Positions 7,705 to 16,761 of a stretch of 64,000 nucleotides of DNA are shown piece by piece; the first letter of the stretch is position 1, and each line of letters begins with the position of its first letter. The stretch is from positions 62,001 to 126,000 of IMG/VR virus record IMGVR_UViG_3300049215_000529. One strand, given 5' to 3'. The translations under genes were made by a program, and so were the position numbers. Origin of the DNA: a virus. Under the pieces are notes generated by a model. The model saw only the letters and a program-made list of their open reading frames with translations. It was not told the DNA's origin and did no database searches.

Positions 7705-9021
7705 TTAACCTTTGTTAAAGTATTTGTCCGTGTTAATAGCGTTACCGCTATTTAATATATTTTTATCTTTTACTAAGCGATTAAGTGCATTATCTATATC
7801 TTTTAATGTCGGTGCCTTGCGATTATGAGCCAAAGCCTCGAACATAGATGAGATATACAGCTCTTTCAAATAGGCATAAGAAAACTCATACATCTCTGCA
7901 TACTTAGCAAGCTCTTTACATTTCTTGTTGTCAATGAGATTGCCAAACCATCTCTTTAGATATATATAAGCCATTTTTTGATTTGGTAAGGGAATTTCAA
8001 ATTTTCTATCAAATCGGGATGGTCGTTGGGTAATATTGGCGGTTAGCTTTTTAACTTCATTTGCCGTAGCAATCACCAATAGACCGTTTTTTGTCGAAAT
8101 GCCGTCCATCAAATTTAAGAAGGTTGATTTATCCACTCCCCTCTCAAACAGAGAATCTAGGTCTTCAAAGTACAATAAAGACGGACTTTGTTCTTCGGCA
8201 TATGAAAACGCCTCACGAACCGAGTTGTCATCGGCACCAGGTTCAATTGTAACTGGCTTGAAATTATACTCAGAGATAATGGTGCGAATAATAGAGGTCT
8301 TACCATTACCTGGCTTACCATACAATAGCACGCCACGCTTCCATGGAATCTTCTTTTCCAGATAAAAATCCTTGGATGCCAAGAAATTCTCAACTAAACT
8401 CTTCAAATCATTTTTGATATCGTCGGGCAAGAACATTTGATCCCAAGTAACATCTTTAGTATACGGAATATCATCTCCATCTACTACATGAATGTTAAGA
8501 TTGCTTCTGTCTCTTTGTTGAACCCACTCATCGAACTTATTGCGAAAAACGATATAGTTCTCATAGTCTTTTTCGGACACAAGAACAAAAAAGCTAATCT
8601 CATCTTCATTCTGATTGCCCTTATGAAATAAGGCTGCATGAATAAAATTCACATTTTTTGATGTGATATGGAAAATTCCCTGAACAAAAAACTTTTCATA
8701 ATTGTTCTCAGACTTCCAAGAAATAATAGAGTCTTTCCAAAGACACTCTATCTTCACAGAGTTTTCTTCACAGAACTCTAGGAATTGTCCATCTATGATA
8801 ATTCTGTTATGAACTAACTTCAAAACCGGTTCTTTCAGAACGCCATTAGCAAAATTGTCTTTTGTCCAATTCATCAAGTCTATGAAATTTGCTGGCGGTC
8901 TTGCAGTAATTAAACTAGCAGGACTACATGATGGAGTAAGCGCCTTTAAACGCGATAAAGATAAATGCTCTTGTCTCTCCATATCAACCGGGGTCAAATA
9001 GTCTTTGTTTTTATCTACCAT
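7705..9021 (-). CDS. BCS1-like AAA+ ATPase
   Basis: Walker A is GKPGNGKT (residues 235-242), Walker B is LLYFEDLD (282-289), and the second region of homology holds TANEVKKLTANITQRPSRFD with arginine-finger candidates. The 200 residues before the ATPase resemble the BCS1-specific N-terminal part (strands ending in the WKRGVLLYG entry). BCS1-like AAA proteins remodel protein complexes; related proteins occur in several phages with unknown targets. No membrane segment is obvious. Confidence 0.8.
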   Translation of the reverse strand: MVDKNKDYLTPVDMERQEHLSLSRLKALTPSCSPASLITARPPANFIDLMNWTKDNFANGVLKEPVLKLVHNRIIIDGQFLEFCEENSVKIECLWKDSIISWKSENNYEKFFVQGIFHITSKNVNFIHAALFHKGNQNEDEISFFVLVSEKDYENYIVFRNKFDEWVQQRDRSNLNIHVVDGDDIPYTKDVTWDQMFLPDDIKNDLKSLVENFLASKDFYLEKKIPWKRGVLLYGKPGNGKTSIIRTIISEYNFKPVTIEPGADDNSVREAFSYAEEQSPSLLYFEDLDSLFERGVDKSTFLNLMDGISTKNGLLVIATANEVKKLTANITQRPSRFDRKFEIPLPNQKMAYIYLKRWFGNLIDNKKCKELAKYAEMYEFSYAYLKELYISSMFEALAHNRKAPTLKDIDNALNRLVKDKNILNSGNAINTDKYFNKG

Positions 9022-9052
9022 GAAACGATATACTCGTTCTTTCTAAAAATAG

Positions 9053-10834
9053 TTATGCGGCTTTTGTCACTGGTTTAGTATTACGACATTTGGGATATGC
9101 AGAACAAGCTAAAAATTTCTCTTTGCTTTCCTTGGCTTCTCTGACTGCCATCGGGCTTCCACATTTATCACAAAGCGTTCCACCATAACCTACATATGCC
9201 TTGTTTAATTCCTGTTTGAATTCTGGATAAAACTTTTTTAGCATATCGACATGATTAACTTTTCCAGCCTCTATTTCATCTAATTGCTGTTCCATTTTGG
9301 CTGTGTAATTATAGTCCATGAATGTAAAATATTGAGCCAGCACATCAGTAATCTTTTTGCCCAAATCGGTGGCATGAAAAACATTACCCTTCTTCTCAAC
9401 ATAATTGCGAGCAGTAATTTTGCTCAATAACTCAGCATAGGTTGCTGGACGACCAATGTTTTTATTAACCAGCTCTTTGATGAGTTTGTCTTCGGAGTAA
9501 CGTGCAGGTGGTTGAGTTTGTTTCTTTTCCACTCTAACAGGCGGCTTTCCAAGTACAGTAAGCGCATCACCCACATTGAGAGATGGAATTTCAATCTTAC
9601 TTTCTTCCACGCTGCCTAAAATCTCCATGAATCCAAGGCTTCTAAGAGCTTTGCCAGAGGCTTTAACTTCAGCTGATTTATCGTCCTTAACATGAGCAGT
9701 TACCTTTAATGTATCATATACTGCAGGCATCATTTGACTGGCAACAAAACATTTCCAAATAGTTTCATAAACCAGTTTCTCATCTGGGTCGATGATGGCA
9801 TAGTTGGCATTGGGCAACAATGTTAGGTCAGATGGACGAATACACTCATGTGCATCTTGTGCCGCATCTTTGTTCTTGTAAGAATTTGCTTTCTTTGGAA
9901 CTGCATGATTATTTGCAACAAGCCATTGTCTGACTTCTGATAATGCCTCATCACCAACTCGAACAGAATCGGTTCTAATATAAGTACAATAACCAGATTC
10001 ATAAAGAGCCTGAGCTGCCTTCATCGTACGATCAGCACTAAATCCATGTTGCTTAGACATAAGGCGTTGCAAAGTAGAAGTTACTAGAGGGGCTTGCGGA
10101 GCCCTCTTCTCTTCCTCTGCCAAAACCTCTGAAACAACATAATCTTTATGGTTAAGAGAGGTTGTTACATAATTGGCTCTTTTTTGGTCTGTAACTTTCC
10201 CTGGATATTTAGCTTCAAAACTGTCGGCGCCATTAGATAGTTCTACGTGAATAGTCCAATAATCTTCCGGAACAAATGCTTCAATTTCCCTTTCGCGATC
10301 AATGACCATACGAGTAACTACTGACTGAACACGCCCAGCTGATAGCTTGGGTCCGAAAAAATTCATTAGGAAAGGGGAGGCAGTAAATCCGACGAGACGA
10401 TCCAAAATTCTTCTTGCTTCCTGCGAGTGAAAGAGATTCATGTCGATATCGCGAACCTCTTTAGCGGCTTTTTGTAGTTTAGCCTTTTTGATTTCGTTGA
10501 ACACCATTCTTTTGATTGGTTTGCCGGTATCTGCTAGGCGTTCTGCTAGGTGCCAAGCAATAGCCTCGCCTTCTCTATCAGGGTCGCTTGCTACAAAGAT
10601 TTGATCAACCTTCTTAGCAGCTGCCAACAAACTATCCATTATGTCAAGTCTATCGTCCATCAAAACATATCGTGGTTTGAAATTATTGTCGATATCTACT
10701 CCCAAACCAAAGGGACCGCCCTTAGCCAAATCTGTGATGTGACCTTTACTTGCCATCACGATAAAATCTTTACCCAAATACTCTTGAATCTTTTGACCCT
10801 TAGCAGGGGATTCGACTATCACTAATGTTTTCAT
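9053..10834 (-). CDS. topA: DNA topoisomerase I (type IA)
   Basis: Type IA topoisomerase relaxes negative supercoils through a 5'-phosphotyrosine. The TOPRIM domain shows VIVESPAKG (residues 5-13) and DPDREGE (84-90); the catalytic tyrosine is Y285 in TYIRTDS. The C-terminus has one four-cysteine zinc finger (CDKCGS...CSAYPKC). At 593 residues it is shorter than the roughly 865-residue E. coli enzyme, which has extra C-terminal zinc domains. It would help manage topology during phage DNA replication. Confidence 0.95.
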   Translation of the reverse strand: MKTLVIVESPAKGQKIQEYLGKDFIVMASKGHITDLAKGGPFGLGVDIDNNFKPRYVLMDDRLDIMDSLLAAAKKVDQIFVASDPDREGEAIAWHLAERLADTGKPIKRMVFNEIKKAKLQKAAKEVRDIDMNLFHSQEARRILDRLVGFTASPFLMNFFGPKLSAGRVQSVVTRMVIDREREIEAFVPEDYWTIHVELSNGADSFEAKYPGKVTDQKRANYVTTSLNHKDYVVSEVLAEEEKRAPQAPLVTSTLQRLMSKQHGFSADRTMKAAQALYESGYCTYIRTDSVRVGDEALSEVRQWLVANNHAVPKKANSYKNKDAAQDAHECIRPSDLTLLPNANYAIIDPDEKLVYETIWKCFVASQMMPAVYDTLKVTAHVKDDKSAEVKASGKALRSLGFMEILGSVEESKIEIPSLNVGDALTVLGKPPVRVEKKQTQPPARYSEDKLIKELVNKNIGRPATYAELLSKITARNYVEKKGNVFHATDLGKKITDVLAQYFTFMDYNYTAKMEQQLDEIEAGKVNHVDMLKKFYPEFKQELNKAYVGYGGTLCDKCGSPMAVREAKESKEKFLACSAYPKCRNTKPVTKAA

Positions 10835-10872
10835 TCAGTCACCAATGTCTTTCAATATTTCTGTATTTATAA

Positions 10873-11325
10873 ATGGATACTCTTCACGGAAACATCACAA
10901 ATTTTTTTGAAGAACTTCTAACGGATTTGGATTGCCAATGCGACACCAAAGCATACATTGTTAGTATTTATGGAAAATATAAATCGGCGGAGTTCGATCT
11001 ATCTAAAGATAGTGTCACTTTACTATTTGCGCAAGCCCGATACAATCAAGATTTTTTAACCTATCAAAATTTAGGAGATTGGATATTTTTCTCCAATACT
11101 CTCGCGCCTGAGCATCTTAAATTTGCTAGCAAAGATTATTACGATACAGTAGCCAGGTTGTCCTATTATTCTTGCTACAAATTAATCAATAAACAATGGA
11201 AACTATTTGAAGAGTTATCTGATAACTTTTTGACTCTAGAGTCACAAGTCAAACGCAAATTAAGCGCAATACACCTCAGTAATCAAACTTGTGAGGGTAT
11301 CTATATCGAGCCTTTCTTTGACTAA
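10873..11325 (+). CDS. Hypothetical protein (150 aa)
   Basis: This plus-strand gene diverges from topA. The product is soluble and mostly helical with many tyrosines (DYYDTVARLSYYSCYKLINK). No family is recognised. No clear ribosome binding site precedes ATG 10873. Its last 50 bases overlap the convergent gene 11276-11734. Confidence 0.55.
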   Translation: MDTLHGNITNFFEELLTDLDCQCDTKAYIVSIYGKYKSAEFDLSKDSVTLLFAQARYNQDFLTYQNLGDWIFFSNTLAPEHLKFASKDYYDTVARLSYYSCYKLINKQWKLFEELSDNFLTLESQVKRKLSAIHLSNQTCEGIYIEPFFD

Positions 11326-11734
11326 TCTCGGGACGGCGCCTACTACCTTTATTATTGAAAGCCCAGGCAGTCAAACCACACGGACACCATAATGTTTCCT
11401 TGCATTCGCTCTTTTCGTACAATCTACTTCTAAAAGCATGAGAGCTTAAACTTTTATAGCTTGGAGAGTGTTTAAACATAGCTAAACTATTAAATGCAGA
11501 TGGATTAGTATCTAAATAGAAATCATAGCATATCTTTTTATAGACCTTCTTAACAATATTAAAATGCTTACGAACTATGGAATGATCTCTAATGGGATTA
11601 GGACCTTTTTCAACAGAATATTCTGTTGGACCAGATTGACAATATTTACATCTGGCTCTAGCCATGAAAGAGGATGATAAATTAATGTAGATAATTTCAG
11701 GGGTGTACGTAGAGATTTTTTTAGCTTTACTCAT
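11276..11734 (-). CDS. Cysteine-containing basic hypothetical protein (152 aa)
   Basis: The ATG at 11734 overlaps the end of the upstream gene (ATGAGTAA) and is preferred over a longer upstream start. CKYC near the N-terminus and CPCG near the C-terminus could together bind one zinc ion. The protein is rich in lysine, arginine and tyrosine, and the segment CPCGLTAWAFNNKGSRRRPE resembles a nucleic-acid binding tail. Function unknown. Confidence 0.5.
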   Translation of the reverse strand: MSKAKKISTYTPEIIYINLSSSFMARARCKYCQSGPTEYSVEKGPNPIRDHSIVRKHFNIVKKVYKKICYDFYLDTNPSAFNSLAMFKHSPSYKSLSSHAFRSRLYEKSECKETLWCPCGLTAWAFNNKGSRRRPEISQRKARYRYPHKFDY

Positions 11735-13079
11735 CTTTACTGTTTTCCAACAAAATTGCACGATCTACAATTTTCTTACGAACTCGATTAATGTAAACCA
11801 TACCTCCCATTTGGTAATGAGGGGGTACTCTTAAATGAGTAACTATTACTTTAGTTCCAGGAGTTATGTCTTTTATCTTAATAAGAGAGAAAGTATATTC
11901 TGATACAAGATCAATAATTGGTTCTTTATTGTCTTTTCTAACAACACTCAGAAGCTTACCAATATAATATGGTTTGGTTACCTTAGCTTTTCTGCCACCA
12001 ATATAAAATTCTTGAGTATTATTTTTGATAGTTAATCTTTCATTAACTACTCCATCAAATACACTAATTCCTCCAAATAAAGAAAGATTCTCATCTAACA
12101 GAGATTCCACTTTGTGAAGTTTGTTATGTTTCTTAAATGTGAAGGGAAGAGACTCTTCGAGCAACCTAATATATTCTTGAAATATTTTATGTTGAAATCC
12201 GCCAGAGCGACTTTTATTCAAAAGATAATCTACCATCTCAGTTGGATATTTTGTCAGCAAATTGTCAAAAGCTTGGTAGGCTAAACACTTGTGCTTGACA
12301 GTAAAATCCGAGCTACTGTAGGGAACATTGTTGCTTTGATAGTCTATGACCTCTCGTACTAATGCAACTTTATTTTCTAGCGCTTCACGAATCTCTAACT
12401 GATCTTGGGCGTTCATAACAGCATCTGGCACGTCACCCTTCAAACCCGAACCATTCTTGATGGGCGCGTCCAGTGTAAGAAGTTCTACGTTGCTCTGTGA
12501 GCTTGGATGATGCATTCTTCCAAGACTAGACCATTGTCCAACGAAACAACAATCGAAATAGGGACATGCTACTATTGGAGAGTCATCCAAAGGATGCGGA
12601 ATAAATCTATCGCAATCTTCACAGTGATAACCGTTCTTATTGTGTTTAAAAAAGGTCCTGAAAAAAGCAATCTTTTTTGGATCTATTGTTTGCCTTAACT
12701 CATCCTCGCACTCTTCGCACTTGAAAACTTTGTTAATGATAGTAACCAAATTTTCCTTCTTCAAAAATAAACAGCCGGGACATAGATATTCTGTCTTTTT
12801 CTTGAGCTGAGGGACTGCCTTCTTTTTACAGTAGTCGTTGACGATGTAGAAAAGATATGAGTTAAGACCCTCTAAATCATCATTCTTATTGATGAAGGTC
12901 ACGCTCCCAGTTCTCAACACATCCATCAATTCTGCAACCAAAGCACGAACAGATAGCGGATCGCTGTTATGGAAGAACACACGATGTACAGTGGCAATGC
13001 CACTAGCGTGCTCCCGTAAAAAAGCATCGACAAGAGCATCCACCTCTAACAAATTGTTGGGACGTGATTCTAAAGACAT
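11727..13079 (-). CDS. Zinc-containing protein with sigma-factor-like segments (450 aa)
   Basis: Residues about 75-95 (LNSYLFYIVNDYCKKKA) resemble sigma region 2, and about 200-245 (LLTLDAPIKNGSGLKGDVPD followed by helices) resemble the linker before sigma region 4. Three cysteine groups between them (CPGC/CEEC, CEDC/CPYFDCC) look like inserted zinc knuckles. A C-terminal beta-rich domain follows. A divergent phage sigma factor or RNA polymerase-associated protein is my best guess, at low confidence. The ATG overlaps the FtsK-like stop (TAATG). Confidence 0.5.
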   Translation of the reverse strand: MSLESRPNNLLEVDALVDAFLREHASGIATVHRVFFHNSDPLSVRALVAELMDVLRTGSVTFINKNDDLEGLNSYLFYIVNDYCKKKAVPQLKKKTEYLCPGCLFLKKENLVTIINKVFKCEECEDELRQTIDPKKIAFFRTFFKHNKNGYHCEDCDRFIPHPLDDSPIVACPYFDCCFVGQWSSLGRMHHPSSQSNVELLTLDAPIKNGSGLKGDVPDAVMNAQDQLEIREALENKVALVREVIDYQSNNVPYSSSDFTVKHKCLAYQAFDNLLTKYPTEMVDYLLNKSRSGGFQHKIFQEYIRLLEESLPFTFKKHNKLHKVESLLDENLSLFGGISVFDGVVNERLTIKNNTQEFYIGGRKAKVTKPYYIGKLLSVVRKDNKEPIIDLVSEYTFSLIKIKDITPGTKVIVTHLRVPPHYQMGGMVYINRVRKKIVDRAILLENSKDE

Positions 13080-14065
13080 TATTTTCCGAAGTATGAACAC
13101 ACTTCTTGTGGAGTAATATATGCCACCTGGAATCGCTCTAGATATCTTGAATTATCTCGGATCAGTGCATCGCCTTTTCCTAGCAAATTTTCTGCTCCGC
13201 TGGAGTCTAAAATTACTTTCGAATCGACGTGACTTGCCACACGACACGCAATACGTGCCGGGAAATTGGCTTTAATAGTGCCGTTGATAATATTTACGGA
13301 TGGTCTTTGAGTTGCAAGCACCAAATGAATGCGAGCGGCGCGACACTTCTGTGCTAAACGACATAGCGCAATGTAAAACTCATCCTCTTTATCTTGCATG
13401 ATGAGATCGGCAAATTCATCGATCATCACGACTATTGGCTTGAGGCTAGTAGCTGGCGCACCTGCACGAAGCCTGTCATATCGATCTTCCATTACTTCTA
13501 GAAGATTGTTAAGTAGGTGCAAAGCGTCATCATACGTATAAAGTACTGGAACACCAAGTTTAGTTTCGTACTCTGCAAATTCGATTCTCTTTGGGTCCAC
13601 TAAATGAAGATCAACATCATTATAATTAAACAAGTTAGCAATTATATTGTGGAGTAGTGTGCTCTTACCGGAGCCAGTTGTGCCAGCTACCAACATATGC
13701 GGATTCTGTGCCAAATCCATCCACATGCAACGTCCATCAACAGTTTGACCTAACAAACAGTTTATCTCTCCCTTGGGAAGATGCTTGTTGGTAAAACCAT
13801 CCAATAATTTGAGTGCCTCTGTGCGTGGCGACGCGAATTCCAAACGAACCACGCCCTCATTATGCAGCACTTTTACACTCGGTTTGCATGGCGTTTTCAA
13901 TGCCAGCGAAATCTCGTCGCTATACTTTTGAATGTCCTTCACTCGGGCGTGAGGATTCAACTTCAAATCGTAGTAGAAATAGCTGTCAACTTTGCTATGA
14001 TTGACGCAAGAAGCTTTGATATTAAAAGACTGGAGAATGTTATTAAATTCTTGAATGAGTTCCAT
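13079..14065 (-). CDS. FtsK/SpoIIIE-type DNA translocase motor domain
   Basis: The protein holds the FtsK core: Walker A GTTGSGKST (residues 128-136), Walker B PIVVMIDEFADL, and the sensor region RIHLVLATQRPS followed by an IKANFPARIA segment. It lacks the membrane domain and the C-terminal gamma DNA-reading domain, so at 328 residues it is a soluble hexameric motor. Possible jobs are moving phage DNA, resolving replication products, or a packaging-like role. It is coupled by overlap to the downstream sigma-like gene. Confidence 0.9.
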   Translation of the reverse strand: MELIQEFNNILQSFNIKASCVNHSKVDSYFYYDLKLNPHARVKDIQKYSDEISLALKTPCKPSVKVLHNEGVVRLEFASPRTEALKLLDGFTNKHLPKGEINCLLGQTVDGRCMWMDLAQNPHMLVAGTTGSGKSTLLHNIIANLFNYNDVDLHLVDPKRIEFAEYETKLGVPVLYTYDDALHLLNNLLEVMEDRYDRLRAGAPATSLKPIVVMIDEFADLIMQDKEDEFYIALCRLAQKCRAARIHLVLATQRPSVNIINGTIKANFPARIACRVASHVDSKVILDSSGAENLLGKGDALIRDNSRYLERFQVAYITPQEVCSYFGK

Positions 14066-14089
14066 CTTGATGACTCTATTGTAATCACG

Positions 14090-14120
14090 AAAATTTGAGG
14101 GGCAAGGGGCTCAAATTTTT
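14090..14120 (-). terminator. Possible terminator hairpin after the DUF192 gene
   Basis: Ten base pairs (14090-14099 with 14110-14119) enclose a loop of about ten bases. On the minus strand the stem is followed by a short T stretch. It overlaps the stop codon of the DUF192 gene and lies before the FtsK-like gene. Confidence 0.4.
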
Positions 14121-14518
14121 ACAATTCTGTGGTATTTTTCGGCAATAATCTTTTTTAATTCTTCTTCCGTAGGCTTTACCAAACCGACTCTATGTCCTAA
14201 TTTTATTCCAGAAGAATTGGCTGTTCCATAAGGAAGCTCAATAACCAAATCACTGAAATTATTATCACCAATTGCGGCAGTAGAATAAGGTTCACCTTTG
14301 CAAATTTGCTTGACAATACCCTTCAAACAGAAAACAATATCCAATGGACTCGGAGTATTTTTCATCCAAAATTTATTAATGCGAGCATGTGAATAAATAA
14401 ATGACATAACTGGAGGTGGCCAATCCTGTTCCATTAATCCTTGTGTTTGTTCATCCTCTGAAATCGCAAGAAGAGTTGGAAACACATTGTTATGAATATA
14501 TATGTATCCTTCTTCCAT
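14111..14518 (-). CDS. DUF192 family protein
   Basis: The sequence QGLMEQDWPPPVMSFIYSHA followed by KFWMKNTPSPLDIVF and a later LGHRVGL matches the conserved core of DUF192 (RGLM... FWMKNT..PLDI.F). Members are small beta-rich proteins of about 120-150 residues, widespread in bacteria and phages, without an assigned biochemical role. No signal peptide is present, unlike many bacterial members. Confidence 0.75.
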   Translation of the reverse strand: MEEGYIYIHNNVFPTLLAISEDEQTQGLMEQDWPPPVMSFIYSHARINKFWMKNTPSPLDIVFCLKGIVKQICKGEPYSTAAIGDNNFSDLVIELPYGTANSSGIKLGHRVGLVKPTEEELKKIIAEKYHRIVKI

Positions 14519-16060
14519 TTAAACTCCAGAATGCTGCAAGGCGCGGGTCATTCCTCTAAGGGAAGTTATTTCTTTATTAACGCTTTTAATTAGTGGATCT
14601 AACTGATCAACATCCATGCCCTTCTCAAGCAAATCCATAATTTGATCTAAACTCTTTCTTATCTCGCCAGCCATCTTATAAATGTCTAGGCGGTAAGAAG
14701 AAGTTGAATCAAACAAGCTAAGTTGGTGCATAGTTTTACCATACCACTTTTTCAAGAAGTCTTGAGCTACTTTGTTTAATTCAGCTGAAGCTGTCTTAGG
14801 TGGTTCTGGTGTTGCTACAGGTGGTGTCACCACTGCTGGTGGAGTGGATGGAACTGGTGCTACCTTAGGTGGAACTGCTTTCACTTTTGCTTTAGCTTTT
14901 TGTTGAGTAGCAATTTCTTTTAAAGAAAGACCAGAGGTACCAAGTTCCGAATTTAATTGGGAAACCAAATGACCATACGTTGTACTCATCTGATTGACTA
15001 TGTTACTCTTATTTTGTTTTGGAGATGTTTTAAATGAATCAATCAAATTTCCAAGCTCCATTAGCTCGGGTGGACCTATTCCAAAATATAATGGAGCATA
15101 GGCTTTATAATCAGATATTATTCTTTTTGCGCTGTCGGCATCCAGGCTTTCTAATAAAACATTAGGAATAGTAGATGATGGCTCAGGTGGCGCTGATGGT
15201 TCTTCATCTCTTGGCGAGCCTGGATCCTTAAGCTCATCAGAAGGCTCAGCTAATGGATTAGAGTAATGCTCACGCTCTTCTCTTTTTTCTTTTGCCTTTT
15301 CATCATCCAACTCAGCTTCTAATTCAGGAGGTAATGCAATCTCTCCACCAGGATCTGCAACTTGTGCTGGCATGCTGCTCTTGTAGATAGTAAATCCTCT
15401 TGCAACTAGAACCCAACTATTCCAAGCCTCATTTAGTTTTTTGAAAGCGGCTGGAATACTAGACTTAGAAGATTTTACAACTTCCACTTGAAGTTTCCCC
15501 AAATCTTTATAGGTACGAGCACAGGCATTAAGCATAGCCATTCTTGCACGACGAACTCTTGCTGCCTCACTAGTTCCCATAGTAGGGGTTAATAGTTTAG
15601 TGAAAAATCTGGAAACGGGATTAGAGCCCTGTGCCACCAATTGATATTTAGTTTCCCAGGCTGCTAATTGTTTAGTTAAATCAGGCGTACCAGGGGCTGG
15701 GGGTGTTGGAGCAGGGGTTGCAGGACCAGCTTCAGGAGCAAGAGCTGCAGGAGCTTTAGGTTGCTTCTTGCGACGAGTTTTAGAATACTCTAATTGTTCA
15801 GCAACTAATGAATTACCACGCTGAGCAATATCTTGAAAATCCGCTGCTAATGATCCAATAATAGTTCCTGGATCTGCAGGCATTGCTTCACCAATACGAG
15901 ATCTTTCTTTGAAAAACTTAGATGGCCAACCATTCATTAGCTTCTTTAAATGGATCAAATCATTAACAAAGGCGGATACATCCTTGTTCCATAGCGCTTT
16001 GTTTTGTCTGAGTTTCTCCTGAGCTGGGTCAGCAGACGGCTTTCTGGCAGTCTTTTCCAT
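14519..16060 (-). CDS. Large hypothetical protein with proline-rich linkers (513 aa)
   Basis: Helical segments (about 20-105, 150-250, 320-400 and 430-513) are joined by low-complexity proline- and alanine-rich linkers (PAPTPPAPGTP). The last segment contains ASAELNKVAQDFLKKWYGK. Such bead-on-string organisation is common in virion or scaffolding proteins of large phages, but nothing identifies it. A hairpin at 16111-16138 separates it from clpP. Confidence 0.55.
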   Translation of the reverse strand: MEKTARKPSADPAQEKLRQNKALWNKDVSAFVNDLIHLKKLMNGWPSKFFKERSRIGEAMPADPGTIIGSLAADFQDIAQRGNSLVAEQLEYSKTRRKKQPKAPAALAPEAGPATPAPTPPAPGTPDLTKQLAAWETKYQLVAQGSNPVSRFFTKLLTPTMGTSEAARVRRARMAMLNACARTYKDLGKLQVEVVKSSKSSIPAAFKKLNEAWNSWVLVARGFTIYKSSMPAQVADPGGEIALPPELEAELDDEKAKEKREEREHYSNPLAEPSDELKDPGSPRDEEPSAPPEPSSTIPNVLLESLDADSAKRIISDYKAYAPLYFGIGPPELMELGNLIDSFKTSPKQNKSNIVNQMSTTYGHLVSQLNSELGTSGLSLKEIATQQKAKAKVKAVPPKVAPVPSTPPAVVTPPVATPEPPKTASAELNKVAQDFLKKWYGKTMHQLSLFDSTSSYRLDIYKMAGEIRKSLDQIMDLLEKGMDVDQLDPLIKSVNKEITSLRGMTRALQHSGV

Positions 16061-16110
16061 ATCATAGATGAAGTTTTATTGATATTCCTTCTCTTTAGGA
16101 AGTAGAAACA

Positions 16111-16138
16111 ATAATGCCCTGTTTTACCAGGGCATTAT
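16111..16138 (-). terminator. Hairpin after clpP
   Basis: An 11-bp perfect stem (16111-16121 with 16128-16138) with loop TTTTAC lies just after the clpP stop. On the minus strand it is followed by a moderately T-rich stretch, so it probably terminates or attenuates transcription, or protects the 3' end of clpP mRNA. Confidence 0.6.
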
Positions 16139-16161
16139 CGACTCCACAACAAAACTGCAAG

Positions 16162-16752
16162 TTAAGGTACAATATGGTCAACGATTCCGTATTCTAGCGC
16201 CTGTTTGGCGTCTAACCAGACATCATGGAGGCAATCTGCCTTGATTTTTTCCAAGGACTGTCCCGTATGTTGTGCCAGGATTTTCATTATGTTATCGTTG
16301 TTTTCTTTAAGAAAATCGTAATAGTTCTTGGTATTTATAACGTCATGCCCAGGTAATGGGAAGCCGCATTGAATTCCATGAATCATAATATTGGCGTTTC
16401 GGAAAGCATAGCGCTGTCCTTTGGTGCCAGCAGCCAATATAACAGCTCCAGCAGAGTAACATTTGCCAATGCAAATAGTTTTAACGGGCGCCCTAATCAT
16501 TTGCATTACATCGATGATGTTTGCTAAACCTGCAGCATCGCCACCATCCGAATGAATATACAACTCAATCATGGATTCATGATCTTCGTGATCATAATAC
16601 AATAGGAGGGCTGATAGTTGGGCAGCAGATTCTTTAGTAACTATCTCCGACATAAAAATAACGCGATCCTTAGCTAGTCTAATATAAGTTTCCTCATATC
16701 CCATCATCGGACGCATAGCATGTTCATGATCGTGATTGCTTTTCTTGTTCAT
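16162..16752 (-). CDS. clpP: ClpP protease, catalytic subunit
   Basis: The catalytic triad is intact: S100 in CYSAGAVILAAG, H125 in NIMIHGI and D177 in HDVWLDA, within a typical ClpP fold of 196 residues. ClpP forms a 14-subunit barrel that degrades proteins unfolded by ClpX or ClpA. Its histidine-rich N-terminus (NHDHEHAMRP) differs from cellular propeptides. It lies nine bases from a dead paralogue, suggesting a mixed ring. Clp proteases are reported in huge phages. With the phage tmRNA it could remove tagged proteins. Confidence 0.93.
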   Translation of the reverse strand: MNKKSNHDHEHAMRPMMGYEETYIRLAKDRVIFMSEIVTKESAAQLSALLLYYDHEDHESMIELYIHSDGGDAAGLANIIDVMQMIRAPVKTICIGKCYSAGAVILAAGTKGQRYAFRNANIMIHGIQCGFPLPGHDVINTKNYYDFLKENNDNIMKILAQHTGQSLEKIKADCLHDVWLDAKQALEYGIVDHIVP

Positions 16753-16761
16753 GAGTTTACC

